NCBI GenBank assembly: GCA_947179485.1
Contig: OX359246.1
Location: forward strand, 47,781,632-47,845,631
Direction of reading: 5' to 3'
From: Allacma fusca
Taxonomy: Eukaryota > Arthropoda > Collembola > Symphypleona > Sminthuridae
DNA length: 64,000 bases
Shown: positions 1 through 11,340 of the stretch, piece after piece
Layout of the letters: each line of letters begins with the position of its first letter
Position numbering within the stretch: position 1 is the stretch's first letter
Notes under the pieces: model-generated
Told to the model about the DNA's origin: nothing
The model's database searches: none
What the model saw: the letters and a program-made list of their open reading frames with translations, nothing else
Made by a program: the position numbers and the translations under genes

Positions 1-1768
1 AAATATCTGGATAGATTAGTATGCAGATTTAAAATAGAACCGACCCTATTTCCTGGATAAATTACTGCAGTAAAAATCATTGTACGTCCTTCTCATAGGT
101 CCCCCAAAGATTGCTTTTATTTTGCAGTTTTCATGTGTGAAGAAAACGTTACTGTATGGGTTCAAATTTCAACAGGAAATATCTTTAATCGCCCATTAGT
201 AGTATACATACATGTTCAGGCTATAGGAGCGTGTATGCATATTTCCAGGATGAAAGAAGTTCATTTGACTTCGTCTCCAGTTTGAAAAATAGTATCTAGA
301 ATAATTTCATTTTATAAACATAACCGTTTCAACCACAGGTGTTTCACAAATTGTAATTTCCAATATGATCTTCGACATCCAATCGCATTTCATCTAAACA
401 ATTGCATTCGGTTACATAGTGAAATTAAAAAGTTATCAAATACAGTGCACTATCAATAAAATTTCTATTAGACTCACAAAATTATCTGATAAAATGGATA
501 AATGGAATGATAGCATAAACTAAATTCATATCGTGAAATGGAAATGTTTCAAAATATTATCTTCTAACCTAACCGTTACGGAGAAAATGGGTTCGCAAGG
601 GAATCTCATAAATGGGGCGTACCTTCACAATAGGTTAAAATTACACTATCCGATTAAGCAAATCTACACCCACCCTTAATGAACATTTTATTGTCCCCGT
701 CAGTTTCGGATTGGATTATTAGCTAAAATAAATCTCCCCTCGGCAACTTCTCCCTTGGATTCAGTTTGAAGTCCATTCTGAAAATTCCATTCGTAAAGTA
801 ACAGCCAAAATAACAAAACAAGTTGAGTGTACTGAACACTGCTTTGCTTGATAGAATCTGTGGAGAAGCTAAACGGATAACCTGTGCTGAATTGATAAAT
901 ATTGTTGTCCGACGTGGGATCTATTGAACTGTGGGACAATAATTTCTGAACAAGTTATTGGAATAACTTTATTCGCAAAAGATAGCATTAACTGATGACA
1001 AAATATTGCAAAAGCTTCTTATCCTTGTATTATATGTAAATCATGTGCAGAATTGACGTTGTGGCTCTACACGGCAGTATGCGAAACTACAAACTGAACC
1101 TAAAGTGAATGCAAAACGACTTCACAATTTCAAGCGCACCCTGTGCCGTCTTCGTGCTAAATCCTGCGCTACAAATTCTCTGCCCTGTGATTGACTACTG
1201 TCGGATTTCAATTTTTGAAGGGCGCTAATATGCCACTATCCACTATCCACATCCACTGGATCTATATCTGGGTTCTGGATGATCTGCTCACTGTTTGTAA
1301 ATACATTAGTACATAAGTACATAAGTACATAAACAACAATATTATTATGAAGTAAATATATCACGAAGTGGCTTAACTTATTTATTTGTTACTTGATACT
1401 TACAAGTTACAAACTTGCAGTTAGTTACGCACTCAGTTAATTGGGGTAGGAAATTAAGTAAAAGTTCCATTTGTAAGTAATTATGTAATTGCGTTTAATT
1501 TACTACCGAAGCTTGAAGTTGTCATTTGTTATAATATAACATAGGATAAAAAATTTATTGATTTTTTGACAAATTTATTAACAGGACCGAGGACTGTATG
1601 TATTATAAACAAAATTCGACCGAAAATCTAGTTTGAATTGAAGACTGAAACAAAGGATTAGAAATACTAAAGTAAACTTTAGTGAACACTTCCTGAGCTT
1701 CTAAAAATAAATAAAGAATCGCGACAGTAAGGTTTCTGATTGTGCCCTTTGGAAGCGTTAGTAAAATA
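1..1768. other. Non-coding flank upstream of the first dehydrogenase gene
   Basis: AT-rich sequence with no recognisable gene. A 79-codon frame at 700-939 on the minus strand has no family similarity I recognise and no convincing splice partners. Three copies of a 10-bp word (acataagtac-like) lie near 1309-1331. The promoter of the dehydrogenase gene must lie here, but no TATA or initiator motif stands out. Confidence 0.4.
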
Positions 1769-3109
1769 ATGGCATCGCTTCTGCATAGCGTCTTCATAAC
1801 AGGAGCCAATCGAGGAATTGGTTTCCATCTTCTAAAGCAAATTTTGACGGAACTGAGACCAGAAGTTGCTGTTGCAACTTTTAGAAGTTCTGGAAATTCG
1901 AAGGTGATGTTGTTGAACAGTAAAAGTGGGATTGGAATATGAAATGGAATGTATTTTTATTTATACAATGCGCTGTACCTAAATAATTTGCTTTGGTTTG
2001 TTTTGCAGGAACTTCATGAACTAGCAGCGGCTAACAAAAATGTTCACTTGATCCAGTTGGGTAATGGATGACAGTAGCAATTAATGTAAATTTATAATTA
2101 AAAAAGTTTTGTATGGAAAATTAAAAATGTTACATAAACATGATGTATGGAATGTGCATGTAGATTGTAGATTGCTATGCAGTTATATTGCAAATCACGC
2201 CAAGTAAGTATTGACGATGATATTATGACGGGAGGCTTATCGTCATTACTGGTATTCTGATTGTATTCATATGAAACATTTGTTATTTCAGATATGAAGA
2301 ATTATACGAAGTTCTCTGAAACAGCGAAGATCGTGGAACAGGTGACAGGAGGAGGAGGCTTAAACTTATTAATAAATAATGCGGGGATTTCCTCTAAGTT
2401 AGTACCGTTGAAGAATGCTACTGTCGAGGAATTTCATAATAATTTACAAGTTAATTTTTTGGGACCGGTACTTTTGACTCAGGTAAACATAAAGTAAAGA
2501 TTAGTTGCCTGCTGAAAAAATATTTTTGCAATAAATAAAAATATACAAACTTGTAAGCAGCCATGTACGTTAAAAGAGTTTAGTAAAAGAGTTTAAAGAT
2601 GCATTCATTGTGTTACAGGCACTGCTGCCTCAGCTGGAAAAGGCAAGCTCCAATGCAAGTTCTGCTCCAAAAGGAATTGGTCGAGCTGCTGTTGTAAATA
2701 TCACAGCTATCATGGGCTCTATTGGTGGGAATGATGCTGGGGGTATGGTTCCTTACCGCTGTAGCAAGGTGAATACTTTCAATCGACAGAACATTCAGGC
2801 CGAAACATTAAACTTTGTTGTACTGTATTACAAGTGGAAAAGTTATGATTTTGTCTGTGATGTGATTCATGAATGATATTGTAGGCTGCTCTGAACGCTG
2901 CATCCAAATCAATGAGCGTAGAGTTGAAGCGGTCGGGGATCATTGCTGTCGCTGTACATCCTGGCTGGGTGAAGTCATCCATGGGAGGACCGAAAGCACC
3001 GCTAAGCGTGGAAGAAGGGGTTTCCGGTGTTGTTAATGTCTTGAAAAGTTTAAATGAGACACACAGCGGGAAGTTTTTACAATATGATGGAACAACATTG
3101 CCTTGGTAG
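1769..3109 (+). CDS. Short-chain dehydrogenase/reductase, sniffer/C-factor-like, copy 1
   Basis: Predicted 250-residue NAD(P)H-dependent SDR of the sniffer/C-factor (carbonyl reductase) type, probably cytosolic. Exons: 1769-1903, 2009-2060, 2292-2482, 2619-2768, 2885-3109 (753 nt with stop); all junctions are GT-AG and phases join. The protein opens [18 protein letters not shown], giving the TGxxxGxG cofactor motif at about residues 11-18. NNAG follows in exon 3. Exon 4 ends with YRCSK, the YxxxK catalytic motif; the Ser of the preceding GSIGGN is the likely third catalytic residue. The ATG at 1769 is chosen because it sits directly before the first beta strand of the fold. The next gene has the same exon plan, so the two are tandem duplicates. 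The substrate cannot be told; Drosophila sniffer reduces reactive carbonyls. Confidence 0.88.
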
Positions 3110-3261
3110 ACGGTTTTCAGGCTCGTGTTTAGCAAAATGTAGAAATCTCTGTAAAGTCTAGTGTATCGTCACAACAGGTGCATTACTCACCAACACATAT
3201 ATCTCAATATTTATGGTTTTGATTTTGACGGATTAAATGTTTAGTCTAATGTTGTCAACGG

Positions 3262-3267
3262 AATAAA
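3262..3267 (+). terminator. Candidate poly(A) signal of SDR copy 1
   Basis: AATAAA about 150 nt after the stop codon of the first dehydrogenase gene, a usual distance for an arthropod 3' UTR. Inferred from position only. Confidence 0.45.
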
Positions 3268-4610
3268 AACTTACTATGATAGTTTACACGCTTATAGTGT
3301 TTACAGAGAATTACATTGGATCTAGGATTTTGGGATTTGGAACCTTGGAGTGAGTTCCAATCTTGGAGAGAGTATAGCTTGTAGCATTTAAATCGGCCTC
3401 CATATTAAATCTCCGCACAACTTTGTAAATAATTATTTTAAAATCGTTTCAGCTTTGTGTAAATATCATGGTCAAGGGGTTATTAAAAAAATACGCAAAC
3501 GCTATCCTAAAAGTCCATAAAAATGAGCGACTTATCGTAAGTGCGTAATGCACAAGTATTGTGCTTGGCACTACTTTGTGCTTACTAATTATGGGTATCT
3601 TTTTTAACAGTTTTTTCTTTAACGTTTAGAATTGGAGATCTAAATAGAATAGTTGAGTTTTACACTAGTTGTAACTGATTTTTTATAGTCCTGAAGAATT
3701 GCATGCAATGTATATGTATTTATTAGTACTTACACACGTAATTTTCTTCGCTTTTCGGTTACTCTAGTTTTTGATTTTTATTGCTACCCCAGCTGGAGAA
3801 GCTAGGCAATGTTTGATCCCAGGACTAACCTGGGCGTTGGCATAATTTTAAAAACATTTTCCAATTAGGTTCAATTTTACAAAAAACGACAGTCGAAATA
3901 AGACCGTCTTGCTTATTTACTGTGATTATTTAAAACCATGAAATTGATGGATTTTACTTTGTAAAGAAGTGTAGTATATTCTGTCGATTATTGTCATATG
4001 TACCTCCTTAGTTTATTGGCTTAAATCATAGCATTGAGAGTATAGACTTGAAAATCGCTAAATTCCTTATTGTTTCGATCCTTGCGTACTAACTGAGGAA
4101 AAATGGACTTGTGGGCTTGTGTGTAAACCAGTTTCTCTGCTAACTGTGGACCAAAGTATGAAAACCATTGAGAAATTTGGACAAATTTGATTTAGACACA
4201 CAATTAGAAAATTGCATAATTTCGTAGAACATGCACCTTATACGAAACTGTTTTTCTTACTTGGATTTTATGAATTTCACGATTCACGACATAGAAAACC
4301 TGTGAGTAAAAATCATACAATCCCTTTGTATTATTAAAACGGGTTTATACAATTTTATACAATTCTCATTAGCATTAGAAACGTGATTTGCTTTTTGGGT
4401 TTTCATTGGGTAATCCTCGTGTTTGTTAGTAAGGCGGCAAACTCCACAATTTGCTGTAGTTGTTTTGTATAAGTATAGTAGTGCGAGAAACTTTTTCATA
4501 CGTTGGAAAATTATCTCAGCAAGACAAATAGCAATAGGAACAAAATAAGGTTTCATGTAAAATAGCAGTGCAAAGATTACTTTTGCATTTTTCATGAAAA
4601 TATTTGCGCA
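3268..4610. other. Spacer between the two dehydrogenase genes
   Basis: AT-rich and without a recognisable gene. A degraded scrap at about 3784-3812 (taccccagctggagaagc) resembles the start of dehydrogenase exon 4, which suggests a trace of a further duplicated copy. The promoter of the second dehydrogenase gene must be at the right end. Confidence 0.4.
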
Positions 4611-6908
4611 ATGGCATCAAAAGTAAACAGCGTTTTCATCACCGGTGCAAACCGAGGAATTGGGCTAAGGCTTTTGAAGGAAATTTTATTAAAGTTCAGG
4701 CCGAAAGTAGTGTTTGCAACGTACAGAAATCCAGCTACATCTCAAGTAGATATATGATTAATTTTATACAAAAGAAAATATTTTTAGATATAGCGATTTC
4801 TAAAAATATTTCCGTTTTTTACAGGAACTTACTGCTTTAGCTGATGCCAATAAGAATGTGTACTTGATTGAAATGGGTAATTAATAATATTAATAAGATT
4901 ATTAATGGTTCATGATGTAAATAAGCTGAACACGTTTTTAAGATCTGAGGTTTTAATATTCACTGTGGATGACGGCACAATGGACTCTAATTTATTTAAT
5001 TAAAAAATGTCAGGACTCATCCACATAATTAAATTTTGACATTATATCATTCACCAGTCCATCCCTTTCGATTTGATTCTCCCTGCGAAGTATCCAGTGA
5101 CCACTTTCAGCGGAATCTTGGAGATCCTTTATTAGCAGTAGAGAAATCAAACTCGGAAGTAAAATAGTTGACTCTGGAATAAAGGCCCAACTTCTGGGCA
5201 AGGAAGCTAGGATGAGCTGAAGAATCATGAGAACTGAGATTTCTACTCCGTGCAAATTCCGAATACTCATTGAGTTGAACATAAGGGCAGCAGAGTTGAC
5301 AATGACACCTAATTGGGTCGTTTGTTCTGTCCAAGTGGGCTTTTTCTGCATGTATAATATCACAGGCAGGAGAGCGATGAAAATCCAAAGGAAATATAGA
5401 TACTTGGGTCTTTGCTCGGATAAGATCCAATTGGATGTGACAAGTAAAGCGTATGCTAAATCAAGCTGAAGCCACATCATTACTAGACTTGTTTGCGTTA
5501 GAATCGCACTGAGTGACCTGAAATTGTTTGATTTCTTCTTATCAGCCGGTTTTTCCCGAAGTTGAGTAATGAAGCCAACTATCACAAAGACTTGAGCTAA
5601 GATTCCAAGAAGATACCAAAGGCTGTTTAATAGGAGATGGGTCTTGTTACTGGCAAATTTAGCAAATGAGTATAAATATATGAGGAGTGCTACTACGCTA
5701 ACTAAAAGGCAGGAAAAGCCTTGAGTCATTTTTAAAGACTCGTTAAGTAATGCTGATGTTGGGTATAGCTACTACTCGCATACAATACAATGTCCCAGTA
5801 ATTTCTGAAAGATTATTTAATAAAATTATAACATGGGTAGCATTATTAGCAGTATTATTTTACGTACTATTAGTGTAGCGCTGTATGCATTTATTTTAGT
5901 GCAGTTCAATTTATTTATCGTTCATTTTTACTGGCAATATATATTAACTTATTAATATTAACTTTGGTTTTCCATTAAATTATGCCAAAAATGCTTTTTC
6001 AAAATGGTTTTAAAAATATCAACATTTTTTACACAAATAATTTGATATAATTGTTTCACTATAGTTTGTCAATATTTCCAGATGTCGTGGACTACGAAAA
6101 GCATGCTGAAGTAGCGAAAACAGTCGAGTCAGTAACAGGTGGCGCTGGACTTAATCTTTTGCTAAACAATGCAGGAATCTTGTTAAGTGCGCCTTTGAAA
6201 AGAGTGTCAATCCAGGAATTAAGGAGTAATATGGAAGTTAACCTTTTTGCACCAATACTTTTGACACAGGTCAGTTTTACTTTCCAATAAGCTGTAAGTA
6301 TAGACATTACGTGTAGATAATCGTTTGTAACTTACAATGTGTAATGGTAGCAGTATTATTAGTAATTATTATTCTCATTGTTATTTGACGGGGGAAATTT
6401 TATCTCTTTGTCAAAAACTTTTGTATTTTGTGCAGACATTGTTACCCCAGTTGGAGAAGGCCAGCTTAAACGCGGGGTCATCACCTTGTGGCATAGGCCG
6501 AGCTGCAATTGTAAATTTTTCTTCGGAATTAGGTTCTATTGGTGGGAATGATACCGGAGGGATTTACCCCTATAGATGCAGCAAGGTATTGTTCTATTTT
6601 CAAGCAGTGAGAGTATTTGTTTGGTAAGACCGAAATAATAACTAGTGGATATTAACACACGCATATCTTTTTCTTTGTAACAGGCTGCTTTGAATTCCGC
6701 AACGAAAGGTATGAGTGTGGATTTGAAGCGTTCTAAAATTCTATCTATTGCCCTGCATCCTGGTTGGGTTCAAACAGACATGGGAGGACCACGAGCAACC
6801 TTGACTGTCGACCAAAGTGTAGAGGGCATTATGAACGTTTTAGAACATCTGAACGAGTCCCAAAACGGGAAATTCATTGCATGGGATGGAAAAGAATTGC
6901 CTTGGTAG
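4611..6908 (+). CDS. Short-chain dehydrogenase/reductase, sniffer/C-factor-like, copy 2
   Basis: Predicted 249-residue SDR, tandem paralogue of the gene at 1769. Exons: 4611-4745, 4825-4876, 6082-6269, 6436-6585, 6684-6908 (750 nt). Exons 1, 2, 4 and 5 have exactly the lengths seen in copy 1 (135, 52, 150, 225 nt); exon 3 is one codon shorter. Motifs: TGANRGIG near the N-terminus, NNAG in exon 3, GSIGGN and YRCSK at the end of exon 4, and a C-terminal DGKELPW close to the DGTTLPW of copy 1. Intron 2 is enlarged to 1,205 bp and contains an antisense gene at 5010-5729. A candidate AATAAA lies at 7019-7024. Confidence 0.88.
5010..5729 (-). CDS. Hypothetical multi-pass membrane protein nested in an intron
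   Basis: Uninterrupted 239-residue frame starting MTQGFSCLLVSVV and ending FNYVDES. By eye it has about seven hydrophobic stretches (roughly residues 5-27, 33-58, 72-103, 108-126, 139-158, 163-186, 187-200) separated by short charged loops, then a hydrophilic C-terminal tail of about 40 residues rich in Glu, Arg and Asp. I do not recognise the family. It lies wholly inside intron 2 of the second dehydrogenase gene, on the opposite strand. Its length, internal ATG and consistent membrane pattern argue against chance. Intronless nested genes are often retrocopies, but no poly(A) tract or flanking duplication was seen. Confidence 0.6.
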   Translation of the reverse strand: MTQGFSCLLVSVVALLIYLYSFAKFASNKTHLLLNSLWYLLGILAQVFVIVGFITQLREKPADKKKSNNFRSLSAILTQTSLVMMWLQLDLAYALLVTSNWILSEQRPKYLYFLWIFIALLPVILYMQKKPTWTEQTTQLGVIVNSAALMFNSMSIRNLHGVEISVLMILQLILASLPRSWAFIPESTILLPSLISLLLIKDLQDSAESGHWILRRENQIERDGLVNDIMSKFNYVDES

Positions 6909-7262
6909 TCTAGTCGTGTTTGTTTTACTGCACTGTTAATGATACTAACAATAAGTATACTCAAGTTTTGTTGTGCATTATTATTCGCATTAAACGAGCA
7001 TTGTATAAAGCGGTAAATAATAAAAGATTTTTGTATCAGGTTAAGGAGTTCAACGTTACAAGATTTTGTTTCTTCAGTCATTCGTTGTATTCATGCTTTA
7101 AGCTCTTATTGAGAGGATTGTGAACCTCTGGGTATAGATGTAAATGTTGGTTCAAATCTGCTTACACGGTTTATTTAACTTCCATCATCACTGCCTTTAA
7201 AATGCATAGCATGCATGTGTAATAATTATAACTTCCAATTGTATACCTAATAGATACACATG

Positions 7263-7310
7263 CACAGGGTGTTTTATGTTTCTTCTTCCCGTAACACATA
7301 AGCCGCTGAG
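7263..7310. repeat. Copy of a dispersed repeat end (acagggtgttt family)
   Basis: The stretch beginning acagggtgttttat and running through ttcttcccgtaac resembles 49344-49374 plus the bases after 50206 (acagggtgtttcat, ccttcccc, then gtaac). Two similar copies in one window suggest a low-copy interspersed repeat. Its class is unknown. Confidence 0.4.
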
Positions 7311-8125
7311 ATTACACAATTTCAAATTCCCCATTTTCAAGATAATATCATTTTACAGATTTTTCAAAATTATCAAAATAAGAATGTCTAACCTCCATAT
7401 CAGTATGGTTTATGATGATGGCTGACGAAGTGTCTTTGTAGATATAAAAGTACAATTCAGTTTCCGGCGTGCTTACTACAGTAAAGTAAAGAGGGGGACC
7501 TAAGTAAAACTGGATTATTTTATTTAAAACAGTAAATAATACACAAATGTAACATAATTATACATTTGCATAATTACGTCGTATATGAGGCTGCCTAAAC
7601 CAGTATATCTGCTTACACCGAGCACATTTGATTTTTAGCACGAGGTTATAGAGCTTGCAAGAACTTCAAGCAAGATAGAACTTTTGAAATTATATATACA
7701 GATATATATACCTTTGAAAACATCAAAATTTAGCAAACCGTGCAGTTATCTCTCGCTGTATGGTAACTGGTAGTTAATCGGCAGACCCGAGGTAGAACTT
7801 TTCCATGATCGTCTGTCAAGCCTGATTGTTATGAAGCACGTTAACATTTCTCGTTTTGCCAATTTAACGGAACTGTTTGGAATGGAGCCATGTATCAAGT
7901 GTCACGCAGTTTCTTTTTACTCGTTTCATGTGATTTCAAACTGACCTTAACATCAAAGTTGCTACTATCTCAATGGCATCTCTCATGAAACTGTGTTATT
8001 GTGTTTATTATGTATGTAACACAATTTTGCGTACATATGAGAATACTGAGGACGAGTAAAGATGCCCATACATTTTTTCAATTGAATTCATTTTACACGG
8101 AAACCGAACTACTTAAAGATGCAAA

Positions 8126-8169
8126 TATTGCGTATTATTGCGTATTATTGCGTATTATTGCGTATTATC
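8126..8169. repeat. 10-bp tandem repeat, about four copies
   Basis: Four to five consecutive copies of ttgcgtatta, identical except at the last base pairs. It lies in intergenic DNA and is probably a polymorphic minisatellite. Confidence 0.85.
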
Positions 8170-10014
8170 GTAATTTTTCTTATCATGTATTTATTTTTAC
8201 ACGGTTTTCGGAAATATTTCTAAACAACAATAATAACTGTGTTCTCAAAAACTGAAAAAATATCAGTCCAGGTTTATGAATTTTGATTTAAAGAGTAAAT
8301 TTTATTTCTTTGTTTCAATATCAGCTATCCGAAACATTTTCAGAACGACAGTCCATGAAAAAGTCACAAGTTCAGAAGCTCAAATTTCCGCATCTACTTC
8401 CTGAAGATGAATTTACCCAACCTTGATCTCAGTTCTCACGGTTCGTGTCCACAATTACAAAAAGACCTGTGTAATAGCTCCCTGGAAAACCCATACAATT
8501 TCTTACAAAGAGTATCAAAATATGTTTTCGAAAATATTCACAGAAAGTCCTTTGTCTACAAATATAATAACCCTATTTTTTAGGCCCATTACTAAGTACC
8601 CCAATGTTTTTTCTCCCTGTTGGAGAATTCCAAAGTACATACAATTTTCCTCCTTTTAAAAGTCTTACGGATCTGTGTTTAAATCCTCATGAGACAAACT
8701 TGTTTAGCAACTCTTCCATGTTAAATGAGATATTCTATACTCCCATATTCCTATCGATTGTGTACATTTGTACTGAGGTACGGGGCAAACTTATAATTTT
8801 TTTGAGGTGACTTTTGTAAGTAATAAATTACAGATAGTATGCAAAAATCTACTAAGTATGCACTTAAATACCATACAAGTCCGTTCAACTCCACTGACTT
8901 TCTCTTCAGAATCAATAATTTCATTGTCTTCCACTAACTAACAACACAATAAATATACATGTCTGTAAAATTTATAAAACATAAAAATTACTCGAAGCCA
9001 CCATTTCACAGACTTTGATTCTTATGAAACGATCCTGTAACTGTAACAATTACCAAACCAGCATACATCACAGCAAATTGTTAGCCAAAAAAATGTATTT
9101 ACTGGCAACTGCATCATTCTAGATGCTTATTCATCATACGAATTTCATCTAGCGAGATCTCTGGAACGCAAAAATGCTCTTCGTGATCTAATATTACGCC
9201 CACAAAATATATCAGTACTGAATCGTATTTGGTACTATTTAAAAACAGTCGTCATGCACTCTTCACATGAATCACCTCAGACTCTCAAATAGCATCAACA
9301 TTCGAATTATCCTCGTCGAACCCATTAAAAGACTACTGCGAGTCAGCAAAATTACTCTAAACAAACTCACAATCAGTGTCATGTACAGCTAACATTTACT
9401 TTACCTCTGATGTCAGTCCCCACTGTAACCCTTTACCAAGCAACCATCTGGTGATAAGTTAGCAACACAATCTTCTATTTATTCTCTATCATGTAAAATA
9501 GACACAAGTCAACATTGAACTGCACCTCTGTACAATTACTTACTACAGTGATCATACTATTTAGAGCGCATAACAAAGATCTAATTTAGTAAAGTTCCCC
9601 ATCAAAAAGTTCAAGAACTCCCAAAATATCTCTGTCATTGCTCGCCAGCATATGGATCGTCCAAAGCCGATTACAAAGATGTTGGGTCTCGGGGTGCAGC
9701 CTTGGTGTCGTTCCATTGGTCCTGTCTCATGGATAACAGGAGAGCGAAAGGTACCAAAACTCATTACATGGGAAGACGAAGACTGTGTGTGTGAAGTGAA
9801 TGGATATGTTCGGTGAAGGGGTAAAATATGCTACATGCATTTTTAAAGAACAACAAAATGATTTACGTACTTACTCAGTACTCACATGTATTTCCAATGT
9901 CCACTACATGCAAAATATACTAAATGCATTCAAAATTAAAATCAGAATTCTCTGCATACAATTTAGCACACAAGCAAAAGGGTTTCTTTGTATCCTATCT
10001 GTTATTATGCTCTA

Positions 10015-10060
10015 ACAATGAGTTCATTTTTAGTTCTTATTAGAGACATGAACTCATTGT
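10015..10060. repeat. Perfect 13-bp inverted repeat with 20-nt loop
   Basis: Arms at 10015-10027 (acaatgagttcat) and 10048-10060 are exact reverse complements. No neighbouring coding sequence ends here, so it is not obviously a transcript 3' end; it could be the remnant of a short inverted-repeat element. Confidence 0.7.
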
Positions 10061-11245
10061 CAGCTAATAAGGAAAAAGTGTATGCGTAGACGGATTTTTA
10101 CTTTTTATCGAAATTGCATTACATATTTGTGTGTGTGTATTTATTTATTTAAGTCCAGAGCACACTAGGCGATTTAACTCATATTTGAAAGACCCAATTT
10201 CAGCCACTATGTAGCTAGAAAAAATTCTAGTAAATTAATATTTGAGGAAAAAATATGTTTGGCCGAACACCCTGATCGTACAAATACGATGGAAAAACTT
10301 TGGTACAGTTGTAGGCCAATTTTGACTCTTAGCCGTACTTACATATGTACACGTGTGAGTCACTCTCTATCCTGACTGCACATTGAATATGTACTGTGTG
10401 ACTAGATGCGGATTGTTTACTTACTAACATAAATCAGCTGGGAAAGGGCTGCGCAATAATTCCTACCAAAACTTACTGTTTGTTTGTTAATTTGTGTACT
10501 CGGGATTTGTCATTTCCAAAAGAGTTGAGTAGTTAGTGAAATTGTGGTAAGTGTTATTTAAATTACTATTTCAGTAAGCCTTGTATTCATAGGGTTTCAG
10601 ATTAGTGCAGATGAGTATTGAGAGCAGTTTAGGATAGAACATTAGCCATATATGTAATTATTTTCGAATGTAAGAATAAGCAAGTAGATGCAGTTTCTCT
10701 GTTCAAAGGTTACTACTGCTTTTTTTGTTACAATAAAAAAAACTGGTAGTTAGCAACAAGGGACAAAAGCTGAAGGTATATGTTAGTTGAATCTAATTCT
10801 AGTACTTGTTTTGTCAGTTGCATTGTATAATTCGTGAGTTCGTCATTTGTGGGAACTTGCAGGTAATACAGAAATACTGTTGTAAGGATTTTTCATTGAA
10901 CTGATGGATTGCCTTCGTTTTTTTAATAAAATTATTCTATAATTTGTAATTGCAGGGGGAGAACTGTACTTGTTAAATTGTGTATTGTAATTAGACTAAA
11001 TTCAGATTATTGGTTTAGTGAATAATTATTAGGAATACAAACTTCAATGTTGACTGTGCAGGTGTAGTTTGTTATTGAGTTTGTGTGGGAATTGTAATCG
11101 TGTTATTGTAGTTTATGTATGTTTACATGTGTGCGTTTATGTGTATTGTATACTTATATTTATAGTTCTTATATGCGTATTCTTAGAAGTGTATTGAAGT
11201 GTATGGCAAATGAGGGAATCATTTAATTTTTTTAGGAATCCAAGC

Positions 11246-11269
11246 ATGACAGAAGTGGAGTATTGCTGA
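11246..11269 (+). promoter_or_regulatory. Candidate upstream ORF in the protease 5' leader
   Basis: A seven-codon ATG-to-TGA frame lies about 70 nt before the protease start codon, just after a possible 5' UTR acceptor (AG at 11234-11235). If the leader is transcribed as drawn, it would be met first by scanning ribosomes. This depends on an unverified 5' UTR model. Confidence 0.3.
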
Positions 11270-11340
11270 GAAAAAGTTCTTCCTTGACAACCCCACAAAA
11301 AACTGATTAGAAAGAATCAGTTGGAGTACGAATACTCAAA

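Larger units (their letters stand above)
6909..11235. other. Long non-coding region between SDR copy 2 and the protease gene
   Basis: About 4.3 kb with no supportable gene. It holds the tail of the dehydrogenase transcript (AATAAA at 7019-7024), a short dispersed-repeat end at about 7263-7310, a 10-bp tandem repeat at 8126-8169, an inverted repeat at 10015-10060 and, at the right end, the presumed promoter and 5' UTR of the protease gene. A possible 5' UTR donor (GTAAGT) lies at 10547 and a matching acceptor (AG) at 11234-11235. Confidence 0.45.

Noticed and set aside
700-939. 79-codon minus-strand frame
   Set aside because: No recognised domain, no splice partners, short; likely chance in AT-rich DNA.
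9561-9764. 67-codon minus-strand frame upstream of the protease
   Set aside because: No family resemblance and no supporting signals.
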